Positions 30,407 through 37,906 of a stretch of DNA of 64,000 nt are shown here, piece after piece. The notes under the pieces were generated by a model. The model saw only the letters and a list, made by a program, of their open reading frames with translations. It ran no database searches and was not told where the DNA came from. The translations under genes were made by a program, and so were the position numbers. This stretch comes from Rhodopseudomonas faecalis. Its GTDB lineage: Bacteria; Pseudomonadota; Alphaproteobacteria; Rhizobiales; Xanthobacteraceae. The stretch covers positions 62,001 through 126,000 of the forward strand of contig NZ_QJTI01000005.1 of assembly GCF_003217325.1 (NCBI RefSeq). Direction: 5' to 3'. Numbering within the stretch: position 1 is the first letter of the stretch; the number at the start of each line of letters is the position of its first letter.

Positions 30407-31687
30407 ATGCCGCGCCGCGAACTCACGTCAGCCGGCCTCAAGGCGGAACGGCCGCCAGAGACGGGCATCCTTGAGATTTGGGACACGCTATCGCGTGGTC
30501 TTTGCTTCCGCCTGATGCCGAGCGGCAAGGCCACATGGTCTTTTCGGTACCGTCCGGCAGATGGCGGACCGCGCCGGCGTATCGCTCTTGGCGACTACCC
30601 GACCGTAGGACTGGCGGAGGCGCGGAAGCGCGCCGATCGTCACCGCGGGAACGTTGCCGACGGTGCCGACCCACAGGGCGCGCGGCAGGCAAAACGTGAA
30701 GCCCCAACGCTCGACGCCGTGATCGACCGTTTTCTCGCCGAACACGTGGAGCCGAAAAAGAAGGCTTCGACGGCCGCGCTCTACCGGCATTACCTCAAGA
30801 ACCTTGCCGGCCCGGTGCTGGGCGCGAAGAAGGCGCACGCGATCTCCCGAGCCGAAATGGCGACCCTGCACCGCGACCTCGGCGCCGATCGTCAAGCGAC
30901 GGCCAATCGCGTGCTGGTCACGTTGTCCGGCGTCTACACATGGGCGGCGAAGTCGGGGTTGGTGCCGGAAGGCGTCAACCCGGCGCGCGGCGTCGAGCGG
31001 TTCAGGGAGCAGGGCAAGGAGCGCTATCTATCGACCGACGAGTTATCCCGCCTCGGCGCCGTGCTGCGCACAGCCGAGACGGAAGGGCTGACGTGGCCGG
31101 AAGACGATGGCAAAGCGGCGTCAAAGCACAGCCGGAAGGCGGAGAACAGGCGAACCGTATTGCCACCGCACGTGGTCGCAGCGTTCCGACTGCTGTTGTT
31201 CACAGGATGTCGGTTACGCGAGATCCTGAACCTTAGGTGGTCAGAGGTCGATTTCGAGCGCGGCTTGCTGCTGCTACCGGATTCGAAGACCGGCAAGAAG
31301 GCGGTGGTGCTCAACGCGCCGGCCCTCGAAGTGCTCAAGGGAATTCCACGGCTGGGATCATGCGTTGTGCCCGGCGATGATTTAGAGAAGCCGCGCGCCG
31401 ATCTGAAAAAGCCATGGGACTTGATCCGGCATCATGCCGGGCTCGCAGACGTGCGGCTTCACGATTTGAGACACACCCACGCATCGGCCGGCGCCGGCGC
31501 AGGGCTAGGCCTGCCGATTGTCGGCAAGCTGCTTGGTCACCGCAGCGTCACCACAACGGAGAAATACGCGCATTTGGATGCCGACCCACTGCGGCGAGCA
31601 TCGAACACCATCGCGTCGACACTCGCCGCTGCGATGGGAGAGGGGGCGTCGACCGCCGTCGTGGTCCCGATCGGACGGCGGCGATGA
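30407..31687 (+). CDS. int: Tyrosine-type site-specific integrase with DUF4102 arm-binding domain
   Basis: 426 residues. An N-terminal arm-binding domain (LSRGLCFRLMPSGKATWSFRYRP, then IALGDYPTVGLAEARKRA, ~residues 29-78) is followed by a core-binding domain (~100-195) and a catalytic domain. Catalytic residues are visible: Arg in FTGCRLREILNL (~268), HDLRHTHAS (~357-365), GHRS (~378) and the Tyr nucleophile in TTTEKYAHLD (~389). It integrates and excises the element at tRNA-Pro. It lies 188 bp from attL and reads inward. Confidence 0.93.
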   Translation: MPRRELTSAGLKAERPPETGILEIWDTLSRGLCFRLMPSGKATWSFRYRPADGGPRRRIALGDYPTVGLAEARKRADRHRGNVADGADPQGARQAKREAPTLDAVIDRFLAEHVEPKKKASTAALYRHYLKNLAGPVLGAKKAHAISRAEMATLHRDLGADRQATANRVLVTLSGVYTWAAKSGLVPEGVNPARGVERFREQGKERYLSTDELSRLGAVLRTAETEGLTWPEDDGKAASKHSRKAENRRTVLPPHVVAAFRLLLFTGCRLREILNLRWSEVDFERGLLLLPDSKTGKKAVVLNAPALEVLKGIPRLGSCVVPGDDLEKPRADLKKPWDLIRHHAGLADVRLHDLRHTHASAGAGAGLGLPIVGKLLGHRSVTTTEKYAHLDADPLRRASNTIASTLAAAMGEGASTAVVVPIGRRR

Positions 31688-31757
31688 ACAATCGGGACAC
31701 GTCTCAAGTCAAAACGCGCGGCTCCGTGGTGCCGCTGCATCGTGCCGAGGGGTAACG

Positions 31758-32612
31758 GTGGTGGCGAAGAAACCGGCAATCCCAGAACGCAAGGCCCGAT
31801 TGATCAATGTCTCGGGCAAACCGCCAGCGCAGAGAAAGCCCACCCCAAACAGCACCAAGGGCAGGGCGAAGGATGTCGTTGCGCATCCGGGTGGCACGAT
31901 CAGGATGTACAGACGGCTTCCCTTTGGTGAGGCTGCCGTTGATCAAGTCGCCTGCCGTCTCGCCGAGCAAATGGGCCGGGAGCCGGCTTCCATTTCAGCG
32001 GCGCTTCGCAGTGCCGTCGACGCGGCAAATGCAGGGGCGATGGATCGCGTGAACGACTTCAATCGTGCGGACATTCGAGGGCGCACAGAGGACGCGCTGG
32101 CAGTAGTCACACCGCTTGCAGCGGCCTTTTCCGCTCCTGATCTTCGCGAGCGGTTGTTGATGGTCTTAGATATCTTTGACCATGATAGCCATCGCAAAGG
32201 TCGCGATCTGTTCGATCTGCTTGCAATGGCGCAGGTCGTCGCACGTATGGAAAAGTCGCTCACCGCCGCGGCGCGATCGTCAAAGCCGCGACCCAAACAG
32301 CAAAATCTCGGCAACCCGTATCAGAAAGCTCTAATCGGGCTCCTCGTCATGTTCTGGCGAGACTATGTCGGCGTGCTGCCAAGCAAGAAACCTGCAAGCG
32401 TAAACACGGCATCACTTCGCGGGATGTTTTGGGATTTCGCTGTCGCGAGCCTCATCGACCTGCACATACCCGACAAAAACCTAGCGTTTGCTCACTACGT
32501 GCGCGACGCGGTCGATTGTTTGGAGCGCGGGGAGCAACCCAAGATGCTGGACGTTGATCCGGCGAGAGCCGAAGCGCTGGAGCGCCTATTGGGTGTGAGA
32601 CCCATCAAATAA
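31758..32612 (+). CDS. Hypothetical protein, 284 aa
   Basis: Starts at GTG 31758 with an AGGGG ribosome site. The N-terminus is basic (KKPAIPERKARLINVSGK...), the middle helical (EAAVDQVACRLAEQMGREPASIS) and the C-terminal half contains LGNPYQKALIGLLVMFWRDYVG. No signal peptide or clear membrane span, and I recognise no family. It lies directly after int and ends in a segment ARAEALERLLGVRP. It may be an accessory or stability gene of the element. Confidence 0.65.
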   Translation: MVAKKPAIPERKARLINVSGKPPAQRKPTPNSTKGRAKDVVAHPGGTIRMYRRLPFGEAAVDQVACRLAEQMGREPASISAALRSAVDAANAGAMDRVNDFNRADIRGRTEDALAVVTPLAAAFSAPDLRERLLMVLDIFDHDSHRKGRDLFDLLAMAQVVARMEKSLTAAARSSKPRPKQQNLGNPYQKALIGLLVMFWRDYVGVLPSKKPASVNTASLRGMFWDFAVASLIDLHIPDKNLAFAHYVRDAVDCLERGEQPKMLDVDPARAEALERLLGVRPIK

Positions 32613-32620
32613 TTCGCTCA

Positions 32621-32645
32621 AACAGGGGTAGTCCCTCACCCTGTT
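32621..32645 (+). terminator. Hairpin after the 284-aa gene
   Basis: AACAGGG and CCCTGTT form a perfect 7-bp stem with an 11-base loop, 8 bp after the stop. There is no good T-tract, so termination is uncertain. Confidence 0.4.
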
Positions 32646-32737
32646 CTCAAATGACTTTCTTTGCCTGCAAGCGCAATTCTTTGCGTGTAGCAGCGGCTGC
32701 ATGACGCGGACCGCGACGGCATCGGAGGTCAGAATTG

Positions 32738-32947
32738 ATGAATACCACGAACACGGATCAGAACACGGCGCCGCGCAAGCTCAAGCGGCTCAAGGCGTGG
32801 CGTGAGGAACTCGGCATTTCTGCGGCCACGGCCTGGCGCTGGAATAAGTCTGGCCGGATCAAGATCGTCACGGTCGGCGGCGTGTCGTTCGTCGATGTCG
32901 CGTCCTTCGACGCGACGATCGAGGCGGCAATCGAGAAGGCCGCCTGA
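32738..32947 (+). CDS. Small HTH protein (excisionase/AlpA-like candidate)
   Basis: 69 residues: KLKRLKAWREELGISAATAWRWNKSGRIKIVTVGGVSFVDVASFDATIEAAI. The pattern (HTH with WRWNKSGRIK, then a short beta wing ending in a position-setting VDVASF) is that of helix-turn-helix_17/AlpA-type proteins that serve as excisionases or activators in integrated elements. An adjacent ATG at 32735 is an equal start. It precedes the replication genes. Confidence 0.7.
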   Translation: MNTTNTDQNTAPRKLKRLKAWREELGISAATAWRWNKSGRIKIVTVGGVSFVDVASFDATIEAAIEKAA

Positions 32948-32949
32948 TC

Positions 32950-33165
32950 ATGAGCACCGCCACCAACACCACGCCGCGGCGCGACGTCGATCTGAGCGCA
33001 GCCGTCGCCGCTTATTCCGGCCGCACACTGTTGGGCTGGCTCAAGCACAAGTCAGAACGCTGCGAAGCTATCACGCCGGATGGTCGAAGCCTTGGGCTTT
33101 ACAACAACGTTCGCGCGGCATGGGGCGCCCTCGCTGAGCTGCATCACCAAGGGGCGCCTGCATGA
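32950..33165 (+). CDS. Hypothetical protein, 71 aa
   Basis: A small protein (MSTATNTTPRRDVDLSAAVAAYSG...) with helices and a short conserved-looking LGWLKHKSERCEAITPDGRSLG. No domain recognised. It starts 2 bp after the HTH gene and its stop overlaps the start of the replication gene by 4 bp (ATGA), so the three form one operon. Confidence 0.6.
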   Translation: MSTATNTTPRRDVDLSAAVAAYSGRTLLGWLKHKSERCEAITPDGRSLGLYNNVRAAWGALAELHHQGAPA

Positions 33166-34010
33166 CGGACGCCGCGGACAGTGATCGCGAGCGGTTGAAG
33201 GCGTTCACCGGCCAGAAGCTGGATTGGATGTCGGCGCTATGCGCCGACCCGCGTATCGGCCCGAGGGCGTTTCAGGTGGGGTTTTGCATCGCGCAGCACA
33301 TCAACCGCGAAACTGGCTTGGCGATCCTCTGCGACGACACGATCCGCGACAAGACCGGGATTGCTAATAGGTGGATTGCCAGAGCCCGAAACGAGCTTCG
33401 GGATGCCGGTTGGATTGATTGGCGTCGCACCAGGACAGCCAACGTCTACACCACCAGTGACGGACCGATGAACATGGTCATAGATCGGCAGATGCTGCTC
33501 AAGGAAGAGCGGGACGAGAGACGGGAGAAGCGCAAGTCTCTCCGTCAAGAACTGCCACCCGTGGCATATCTAAAATCGGAAGAACTGCCACCCGTGGCAG
33601 AACAAGATTTGCCACCCGTGGCAGAACAAGATTTGCCACCCGTGGCAGACAAACACCTTAGTAATTACACCGTAGATATTACACCTTCAAAGCTGGGACT
33701 ATCGATAGAGGAACAGACCATACCACCGCAGCCGGACAGCGAGCCGATCACGGCGAGCGCTGTTGCCGGGCCGGCCCCTGCGGACCTTCCGCCAGCCGAA
33801 GAACCGCTTCCCGCCGTTGCGCATCCGCAGTTGGCGGAGATGCGCCTGATAGACGAGCTAGGCGATGGAGACCCGGATCGCGGCGTTGAGGTGGCGGCGG
33901 CTATAGGCGGGAGGCGGTTTGAGTACCTACGCAGTGAATTGATGCGCGGCCACCTGTACCCCAGCGCAATCAGGGCGGCGTCGCGCTGCGTCCGCGGAGT
34001 TGCGGCATGA
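33162..34010 (+). CDS. Replication initiator-like protein (phage O-like, winged helix)
   Basis: 282 residues, near lambda O in length (299). The N-terminal half is a winged helix: IGPRAFQVGFCIAQHINRETGLAILCDDTIRDKTGIANRWIARARNELRDAGWI (~residues 27-80). The middle contains four copies of an (E/D)LPPVA motif, encoded by palindromic DNA repeats (33553-33647). The C-terminal part is Pro/Ala-rich then helical. By analogy with lambda O, the N-terminal domain would bind iterons in its own gene. No DnaC- or P-like helicase loader lies beside it. The identification rests on layout, not on a clear family match. Confidence 0.6.
   Translation: MTDAADSDRERLKAFTGQKLDWMSALCADPRIGPRAFQVGFCIAQHINRETGLAILCDDTIRDKTGIANRWIARARNELRDAGWIDWRRTRTANVYTTSDGPMNMVIDRQMLLKEERDERREKRKSLRQELPPVAYLKSEELPPVAEQDLPPVAEQDLPPVADKHLSNYTVDITPSKLGLSIEEQTIPPQPDSEPITASAVAGPAPADLPPAEEPLPAVAHPQLAEMRLIDELGDGDPDRGVEVAAAIGGRRFEYLRSELMRGHLYPSAIRAASRCVRGVAA
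33553..33647. other. Four palindromic iterons inside the initiator gene: candidate replication origin
   Basis: TGCCACCCGTGGCA, a palindrome with 6-bp arms, occurs four times: 33553-33566, 33586-33599, 33610-33623 and 33634-33647. Start-to-start distances are 33, 24 and 24 bp. The next ~70 bp (33648-33720) are visibly AT-richer (about 41 percent GC by my count) than the flanks. Iterons followed by an AT-rich unwinding zone, inside the initiator gene, is the lambda-type ori layout. Confidence 0.65.
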
Positions 34011-34061
34011 CCACCACCAAGATCGGCCGGCGCCCTCAAGGCGCCGGGCCTGGTGTCGAGA

Positions 34062-34262
34062 TCAGCGCTTCGACTTCAAGCCGAGCGCGGTCAATTGGCG
34101 AATGGCTTCCGGCCGTGTCGGCGGGTCGTCCTGCCGCTCGATCCAACGATCGATCTCGGCGAGCTGTTCGTCGGGCAGACGGACCAGAATTCCAGCCTTG
34201 CGGCCTCCGGTTGACGGACGGCCACGCCCCTTTTTTTGGATATCCCGAATTGACTTCACCAT
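34062..34262 (-). CDS. Ribbon-helix-helix (CopG-like) regulator, 66 aa
   Basis: From ATG 34262: MVKSIRDIQKKGRGRPSTGG, then RKAGILVRLPDEQLAEIDRWIERQDDPPTRPEAIRQLTALGL, an RHH fold with a basic N-terminal tail. It is the only leftward gene in the early region, opposite the replication genes, as expected for a repressor. Two GGATATCC palindromes (34238-34245 and 34270-34277) flank its start and may be its own operators. The longer upstream frame to 34505 is non-coding in style. Confidence 0.7.
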   Translation of the reverse strand: MVKSIRDIQKKGRGRPSTGGRKAGILVRLPDEQLAEIDRWIERQDDPPTRPEAIRQLTALGLKSKR

Positions 34263-34278
34263 GAAAAAGGGATATCCC
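34238..34278. promoter_or_regulatory. Paired GGATATCC operators around the RHH gene start
   Basis: Two copies of the palindrome GGATATCC, with centres 32 bp apart (about three helical turns), at 34238-34245 (inside the first codons) and 34270-34277 (7 bp upstream of the start, within GGGATATCCC). RHH repressors bind such short palindromes as paired dimers, so autorepression is likely. Confidence 0.5.
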
Positions 34279-34464
34279 AAAAGTGAGCCGAGAGCAAGGT
34301 GCAGCGCGCTCCCGGCCTTAGCCAACCGCTGCAAGGCTGTTTCCGTGATGACCCGGTCTGATGGCGCGCTTGGCGCGCAACGGGTCGTCGCGCCCTGAAC
34401 CACACCGCACGGCACTGGGGCAGCCGCGCGGCGATCACCAGCCCCACCACAGAAGGAAAACACC

Positions 34465-34746
34465 ATGACCACCGATGACAACTTCAAGAAACGCCGATCG
34501 ACCACGATCCTGATCGAGCTGACGCGCCGAATTTACGATCAGTGCATCGAACAGGGACGCGAGGATCTGGCGAACGGCGTATGGCTGCTTGAAAAGCTCG
34601 CGCTCGCGAACCCGGAAGCGGTGCGCAACAGCCGGGCCGAACTGCTCGACGTCCTGAAGCAAGACGACTGGATTATCGAGACCGCCGAATACATCACGAC
34701 CATCAATAACGCCGTCGCCGAAGGGAAGCTCGTGCGCCTGCATTAA
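34465..34746 (+). CDS. Hypothetical protein, 93 aa
   Basis: MTTDDNFKKRRSTTILIELTRRIYDQ...: a helical soluble protein with a short RHH-like opening strand (STTILIELT) but no clear second helix pair. The preceding GAAGGAAAA is a good ribosome site. Divergent from the RHH gene, 202 bp between starts. No family recognised. Confidence 0.6.
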   Translation: MTTDDNFKKRRSTTILIELTRRIYDQCIEQGREDLANGVWLLEKLALANPEAVRNSRAELLDVLKQDDWIIETAEYITTINNAVAEGKLVRLH

Positions 34747-34806
34747 CCGCCGACGGCGCCGGCACCGGGGCGCGCCGCGCGCTGATCTATCCCGCCCCAG
34801 CGGCCC

Positions 34807-34831
34807 GGCGTGGTGTTGCAACCACCACGCC
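34807..34831. other. Perfect 9-bp hairpin upstream of a 171-aa gene
   Basis: GGCGTGGTG and CACCACGCC pair perfectly around a 7-base loop (TTGCAAC), 33 bp before the next start. No T-tract follows. It could be a weak terminator, an RNA element or a protein site. Confidence 0.4.
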
Positions 34832-34864
34832 CGGCCTGACCACATCAACGGAAGGACCGCAATT

Positions 34865-35380
34865 ATGGCTATCGAACCGAATACCACACCCATCGCCGCA
34901 CCGTCACCCGCTATGGCCGCGGGACTGGCCCATTCCAGCGACGACGCCGAACTCGTTCGTCTCGCCGGGGTGATGGATGTCTTGTGGGCGCGAAATCGGG
35001 CGGCGAACGCGCAATATCGCGAGGCCGCTGCCCGTTACGACGCGATTGCGCCGGCGAAGCCGGACGCGGTGTCTGGCCCGGCGTTCGACGACTGGAAGGC
35101 GGCCGATAACGCCGCTGGCGAGCTGAGCGGGTTGGACGCCGCCAATGCTGAGATCGAAGCCGTCATCGCGGCGGAATGCTCCGTCTTGGAGCAAATGCTT
35201 GCGCTCCGGCCGACGACCGTTGCGGGATATCAGGCCATAGCGACGGGGCTAGTGGTCGCGTGCTGGGGGAACGACATTTTTGACGGCACCGGGTCGTCGC
35301 TGGATCAGCGGACGATCGCGCACATCATGGCTAACCTCACCGGGCGCCCGAACCCGTTCGCGATCGAGGTGGCAGCATGA
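34865..35380 (+). CDS. Hypothetical protein, 171 aa
   Basis: MAIEPNTTPIAAPSPAMAAG...: disordered N-terminus, then helices (LAGVMDVLWARNRAANAQYREAAARYDAI) and a C-terminal region with ALRPTTVAGYQAIATGLVVACWGNDIF. This pattern occurs in small proteins of Rhizobiales islands and prophages of unknown role. The stop overlaps the next gene start by 4 bp. Confidence 0.6.
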   Translation: MAIEPNTTPIAAPSPAMAAGLAHSSDDAELVRLAGVMDVLWARNRAANAQYREAAARYDAIAPAKPDAVSGPAFDDWKAADNAAGELSGLDAANAEIEAVIAAECSVLEQMLALRPTTVAGYQAIATGLVVACWGNDIFDGTGSSLDQRTIAHIMANLTGRPNPFAIEVAA

Positions 35381-35670
35381 GCACGGTTCTGACAAGCACG
35401 GCGCGGTTCTGGTGGGTCAAGGTGAGGAGCGGCAGCCTCGATATACTGAAGGGCGTGGCCGACCTCAGTATGCGCCTGCTGACGCTGTCGTTGCGAGGCG
35501 AGATCGACTGCCAATTGGCGGCCGGCCTCCAAGAGAAGCTGCGCCACGCGGAGAGACTTCGCGCCAGCGGGGCCGATGAAACGCAACGTCCCATCGACTT
35601 GGCGCTGAGCCTCGTCGATGAGGTCAAGGTCGAGGTGGCGCGGCTCGAATCGGGGTGGGCGGAGACATGA
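35377..35670 (+). CDS. Hypothetical protein, 97 aa
   Basis: MSTVLTSTARFWWVKVRSGSLDILKG...: helical, Leu-rich, with a charged C-terminal coil (LALSLVDEVKVEVARLESGW). No membrane segment. Start and stop overlap its neighbours by 4 bp, indicating one tightly coupled set with 34865 and 35667. Confidence 0.55.
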   Translation: MSTVLTSTARFWWVKVRSGSLDILKGVADLSMRLLTLSLRGEIDCQLAAGLQEKLRHAERLRASGADETQRPIDLALSLVDEVKVEVARLESGWAET

Positions 35671-35885
35671 CGACAACAGCCGAGATCCGCTCGATTGCCG
35701 ACGACATGCAGGATGACGCGTTGACGATCAAAGACCTGGCCCATGCGATCTGTTCTCTCGCGAGCCAGATCGATAACGACGACTGCGCCGCGATCGATCG
35801 GATCGCCTCGCTGATCCAAGACCGGGCCATTGAGATCGAAGGGAAACGCGAGAAGATTTGGCAGGGCCTCGCCGCTGCCGACTGA
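35667..35885 (+). CDS. Hypothetical protein, 72 aa
   Basis: From ATG 35667 (overlapping the previous stop): MTTTAEIRSIADDMQDDALT, helical and acidic, C-terminal IEGKREKIWQGLAAAD. It probably forms a helical bundle. No family recognised. It is the third gene of the coupled set and is followed by the protease gene after 63 bp. Confidence 0.55.
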   Translation: MTTTAEIRSIADDMQDDALTIKDLAHAICSLASQIDNDDCAAIDRIASLIQDRAIEIEGKREKIWQGLAAAD

Positions 35886-35948
35886 CGCCACCGGCCGCCG
35901 GGGCGATCCGGCGGCCTTCATTTGCAGTACCCAGCAACCGAGGATGCG

Positions 35949-36908
35949 ATGAGTGAAGGTGAACTCCACGAAAAGCTGATCGCCATGGCCGAAAGGCTGC
36001 GCCCGCAGCTAGCGGATGAAGCCAGCGCAATTTCGATCATCAAAGACCTAATTAACTCGCCCGGCGTCATCACTGTGGGCATCTATCCTGACGCGGATAG
36101 CCCAAGTGGCTACGGCGAGTTGTACATCAAAGGCGGCGAGATCATCAGCAACCAACTTTGGGCTGCAAGCGCTGCCGGCGCGAATAATATGGTATCTCTG
36201 AACCGATTTTCAGCCATACCCTGTTCGGACGAAAACTACGCCAAATGGCTTCAGATGACGTTCGGAGACGGGGCCACCTATCCCCTTGAGGTGCTGACGG
36301 ACCCGCTGAAGAGATCTGCTGCATCCGTTCTAAAGGTCGGGGGCGGGCGCGGGTTCGTAGTCGAAGGCAAGCAAAACCGTCTTGTGATCACTGCTGCTCA
36401 TTGTTTGCCGAGCCTGCCGCCGGCCATGCCCGCCGCCTACACAGAAGAAAAGACGTTCCCCCGTCTGCTCGGACCGCTGGGAGGCGGACCATCCGTCGCG
36501 GCGGAATGTCTCTTTGTCGACCCCGTGGCCGACATAGCGATACTCGGGCAAGCGGACTACGAGTTCGAAGAGGAGAACTGCGGCGCGTATCAGAACCTCG
36601 TCGAGGCCTGCGAACCTATCATGGTCGACGTGTGCCGGCATGAAGATCGCCTTTTCCTGCTATCGCTCGACAACGATTGGCATGAATGCATGGCGCGGCA
36701 TTCTGGCGGCGGCGTGTGGTTCAGCGAGGCAGGCAACGGCATCTGCGCGGGGATGTCAGGGTCGCCAGCGATAAACACCGATGGAAAGGCTGTGGCGCTG
36801 GTGAGCGTGGCGGAGGGCATGAAGGGCACCAGGGGCGGTCCGAACCCAAACCTTGCGGCGCATCTTCCCGGATGGGCGCTCACCGAACTGATGAACGCCA
36901 AGGACTGA
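35949..36908 (+). CDS. Trypsin-like serine protease (cytoplasmic), 319 aa
   Basis: Starts MSEGELHEKLIAMAERLRPQ with no signal peptide, so it likely acts in the cytoplasm. A trypsin fold follows from ~residue 120: the His of the triad in LVITAAHCLPS (~148), Asp in DPVADIAILG (~193), and Ser in AGMSGSPAINTDG (~276). The N-terminal ~110 residues are a separate helical/beta region that could sense or bind a target. Its role could be defence, host-protein cleavage or maturation of a structural protein. A terminator follows. Confidence 0.8.
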   Translation: MSEGELHEKLIAMAERLRPQLADEASAISIIKDLINSPGVITVGIYPDADSPSGYGELYIKGGEIISNQLWAASAAGANNMVSLNRFSAIPCSDENYAKWLQMTFGDGATYPLEVLTDPLKRSAASVLKVGGGRGFVVEGKQNRLVITAAHCLPSLPPAMPAAYTEEKTFPRLLGPLGGGPSVAAECLFVDPVADIAILGQADYEFEEENCGAYQNLVEACEPIMVDVCRHEDRLFLLSLDNDWHECMARHSGGGVWFSEAGNGICAGMSGSPAINTDGKAVALVSVAEGMKGTRGGPNPNLAAHLPGWALTELMNAKD

Positions 36909-36950
36909 TCGACGCGCCGCGCCTAATCGTATTCCTTGATGCAGCCGCGC

Positions 36951-36975
36951 CCCCGGCCCGTCCGGCGGGGTTTTT
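36951..36975 (+). terminator. Intrinsic terminator after the protease gene
   Basis: CCCCGGCC and CGGCGGGG-type arms form a GC-rich stem directly followed by TTTTT. It separates the early rightward genes from the promoter-led late cluster. Confidence 0.7.
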
Positions 36976-37118
36976 CTATGTGCAGTCCTTCACCAGTGTC
37001 CGCCGCTTTCCGTCCCGCTGCGGTTCAATGAAGCGCAATTCGCGCGGCCGACGCGACCCGACAACGTTCTTGATTTCTTGCCAGGAGAAACCGCCGCTGA
37101 GACACGATAACAAGTGCG

Positions 37119-37168
37119 TAGTTAGCGCATTGCGTTGAACAAATGCTTCAGTTCGCATATACTAACTA
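37119..37168 (+). promoter_or_regulatory. Sigma70-type promoter with flanking inverted TAGTTAG sites
   Basis: TTGAAC (37135-37140), a 17-bp spacer, and TATACT (37158-37163) give a good -35/-10 pair in an AT-rich patch upstream of the phage-type gene cluster. TAGTTAG (37119-37125) and its complement CTAACTA (37162-37168) bracket it; the second overlaps the -10 and start point. A repressor bound there would block the promoter. Confidence 0.6.
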
Positions 37169-37190
37169 ACCAAATCGGAGCGCATCGTTG

Positions 37191-37376
37191 ATGGCAAAGT
37201 CGAAGAGATTTGAGGCCCGGATAACCTTCTGTATCCCTCACGAATTGGGCGAGAAGCTCTACGCGGCAGCAGATCGCAGCATGTCGTCGGTGAGCGACTT
37301 TTGCAGGCGCGCGATCGTCGAGAAATTGCAGCGCGATGGAGCCATTCCTCCGGTCACCGACGGGCGCGCCGAATGA
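37191..37376 (+). CDS. Small RHH-like regulator, 61 aa
   Basis: MAKSKRFEARITFCIPHELGEKLYAAADRSMSSVSDFCRRAIVEKLQRDG: a short strand followed by two helices, the ribbon-helix-helix order. It is the first gene after the promoter at 37135-37163 and could regulate it. The ATG at 37191 is preferred over the TTG before it. Its stop overlaps the next gene by 4 bp. Confidence 0.65.
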   Translation: MAKSKRFEARITFCIPHELGEKLYAAADRSMSSVSDFCRRAIVEKLQRDGAIPPVTDGRAE

Positions 37377-37906
37377 AGAAGCACCTCGCTCCTGATCTAT
37401 CCGCCCTGATCTCAACCGCTGCCGCAGCTCAACTGCTGATGGTCACGCCGACGTGGCTTCGCCGGCTGGAACGGGATGGCTGGTTCGCCAAGGCTGAGCG
37501 CGGCCAGTATCGCCTCACTGATTTGGTACAGGGTTTCATTCGATATCTTCGCGACGAAGATCGGCGCGCGACCAAGACTGCCAGCTTCGCCAAGGTGCAG
37601 GACAGCCGCGCCGAGGAAATCCAGCTCAGGATCGACGAGCGGCGCAAGGTGCAGATCGCGGCCGGCCAGGCCGCGGCGGTTCAGGTGATCGACGAGTTCT
37701 TTGGCATCCTCAAGGCCGATCTTCTCGCAATCCCGGCCCGTGTGACGCTCGACGTGGCGCTGCGCCGGAAGATTGAAGACGAGATGGGAGCTGCATTTGG
37801 TGCAGCCGCCAAGCGAGCTTGCGCCGCCGCGGACTGCGTCGAGAACGCTGGCGCGACCATCAATCATGCGGTCCACGGCGCGCCTCGACGGAAGGGACAC
37901 AGATGA
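37373..37906 (+). CDS. Terminase small subunit-like protein (Nu1 type)
   Basis: 177 residues (lambda Nu1 is 181). N-terminal HTH for DNA-site recognition (ALISTAAAAQLLMVTPTWLRRLERDGWFAKAERGQYRLTDLVQGFIRYL), then a charged helix (QLRIDERRKVQIAAG) and a C-terminal part with QVIDEFFGILKADLLAIPARVTLDVALRRKIE, as in Nu1 homologues. Nu1 binds cos DNA and hands it to the large terminase. No large subunit gene is in the element, so the protein would have to redirect a helper phage enzyme. Coupled to neighbours on both sides. Confidence 0.7.
   Translation: MKKHLAPDLSALISTAAAAQLLMVTPTWLRRLERDGWFAKAERGQYRLTDLVQGFIRYLRDEDRRATKTASFAKVQDSRAEEIQLRIDERRKVQIAAGQAAAVQVIDEFFGILKADLLAIPARVTLDVALRRKIEDEMGAAFGAAAKRACAAADCVENAGATINHAVHGAPRRKGHR

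Noticed and set aside
33553-33647. CRISPR array
   Set aside because: The repeats are 14 bp, palindromic, in frame within a coding gene, with spacers of 10-19 bp. There are no cas genes.
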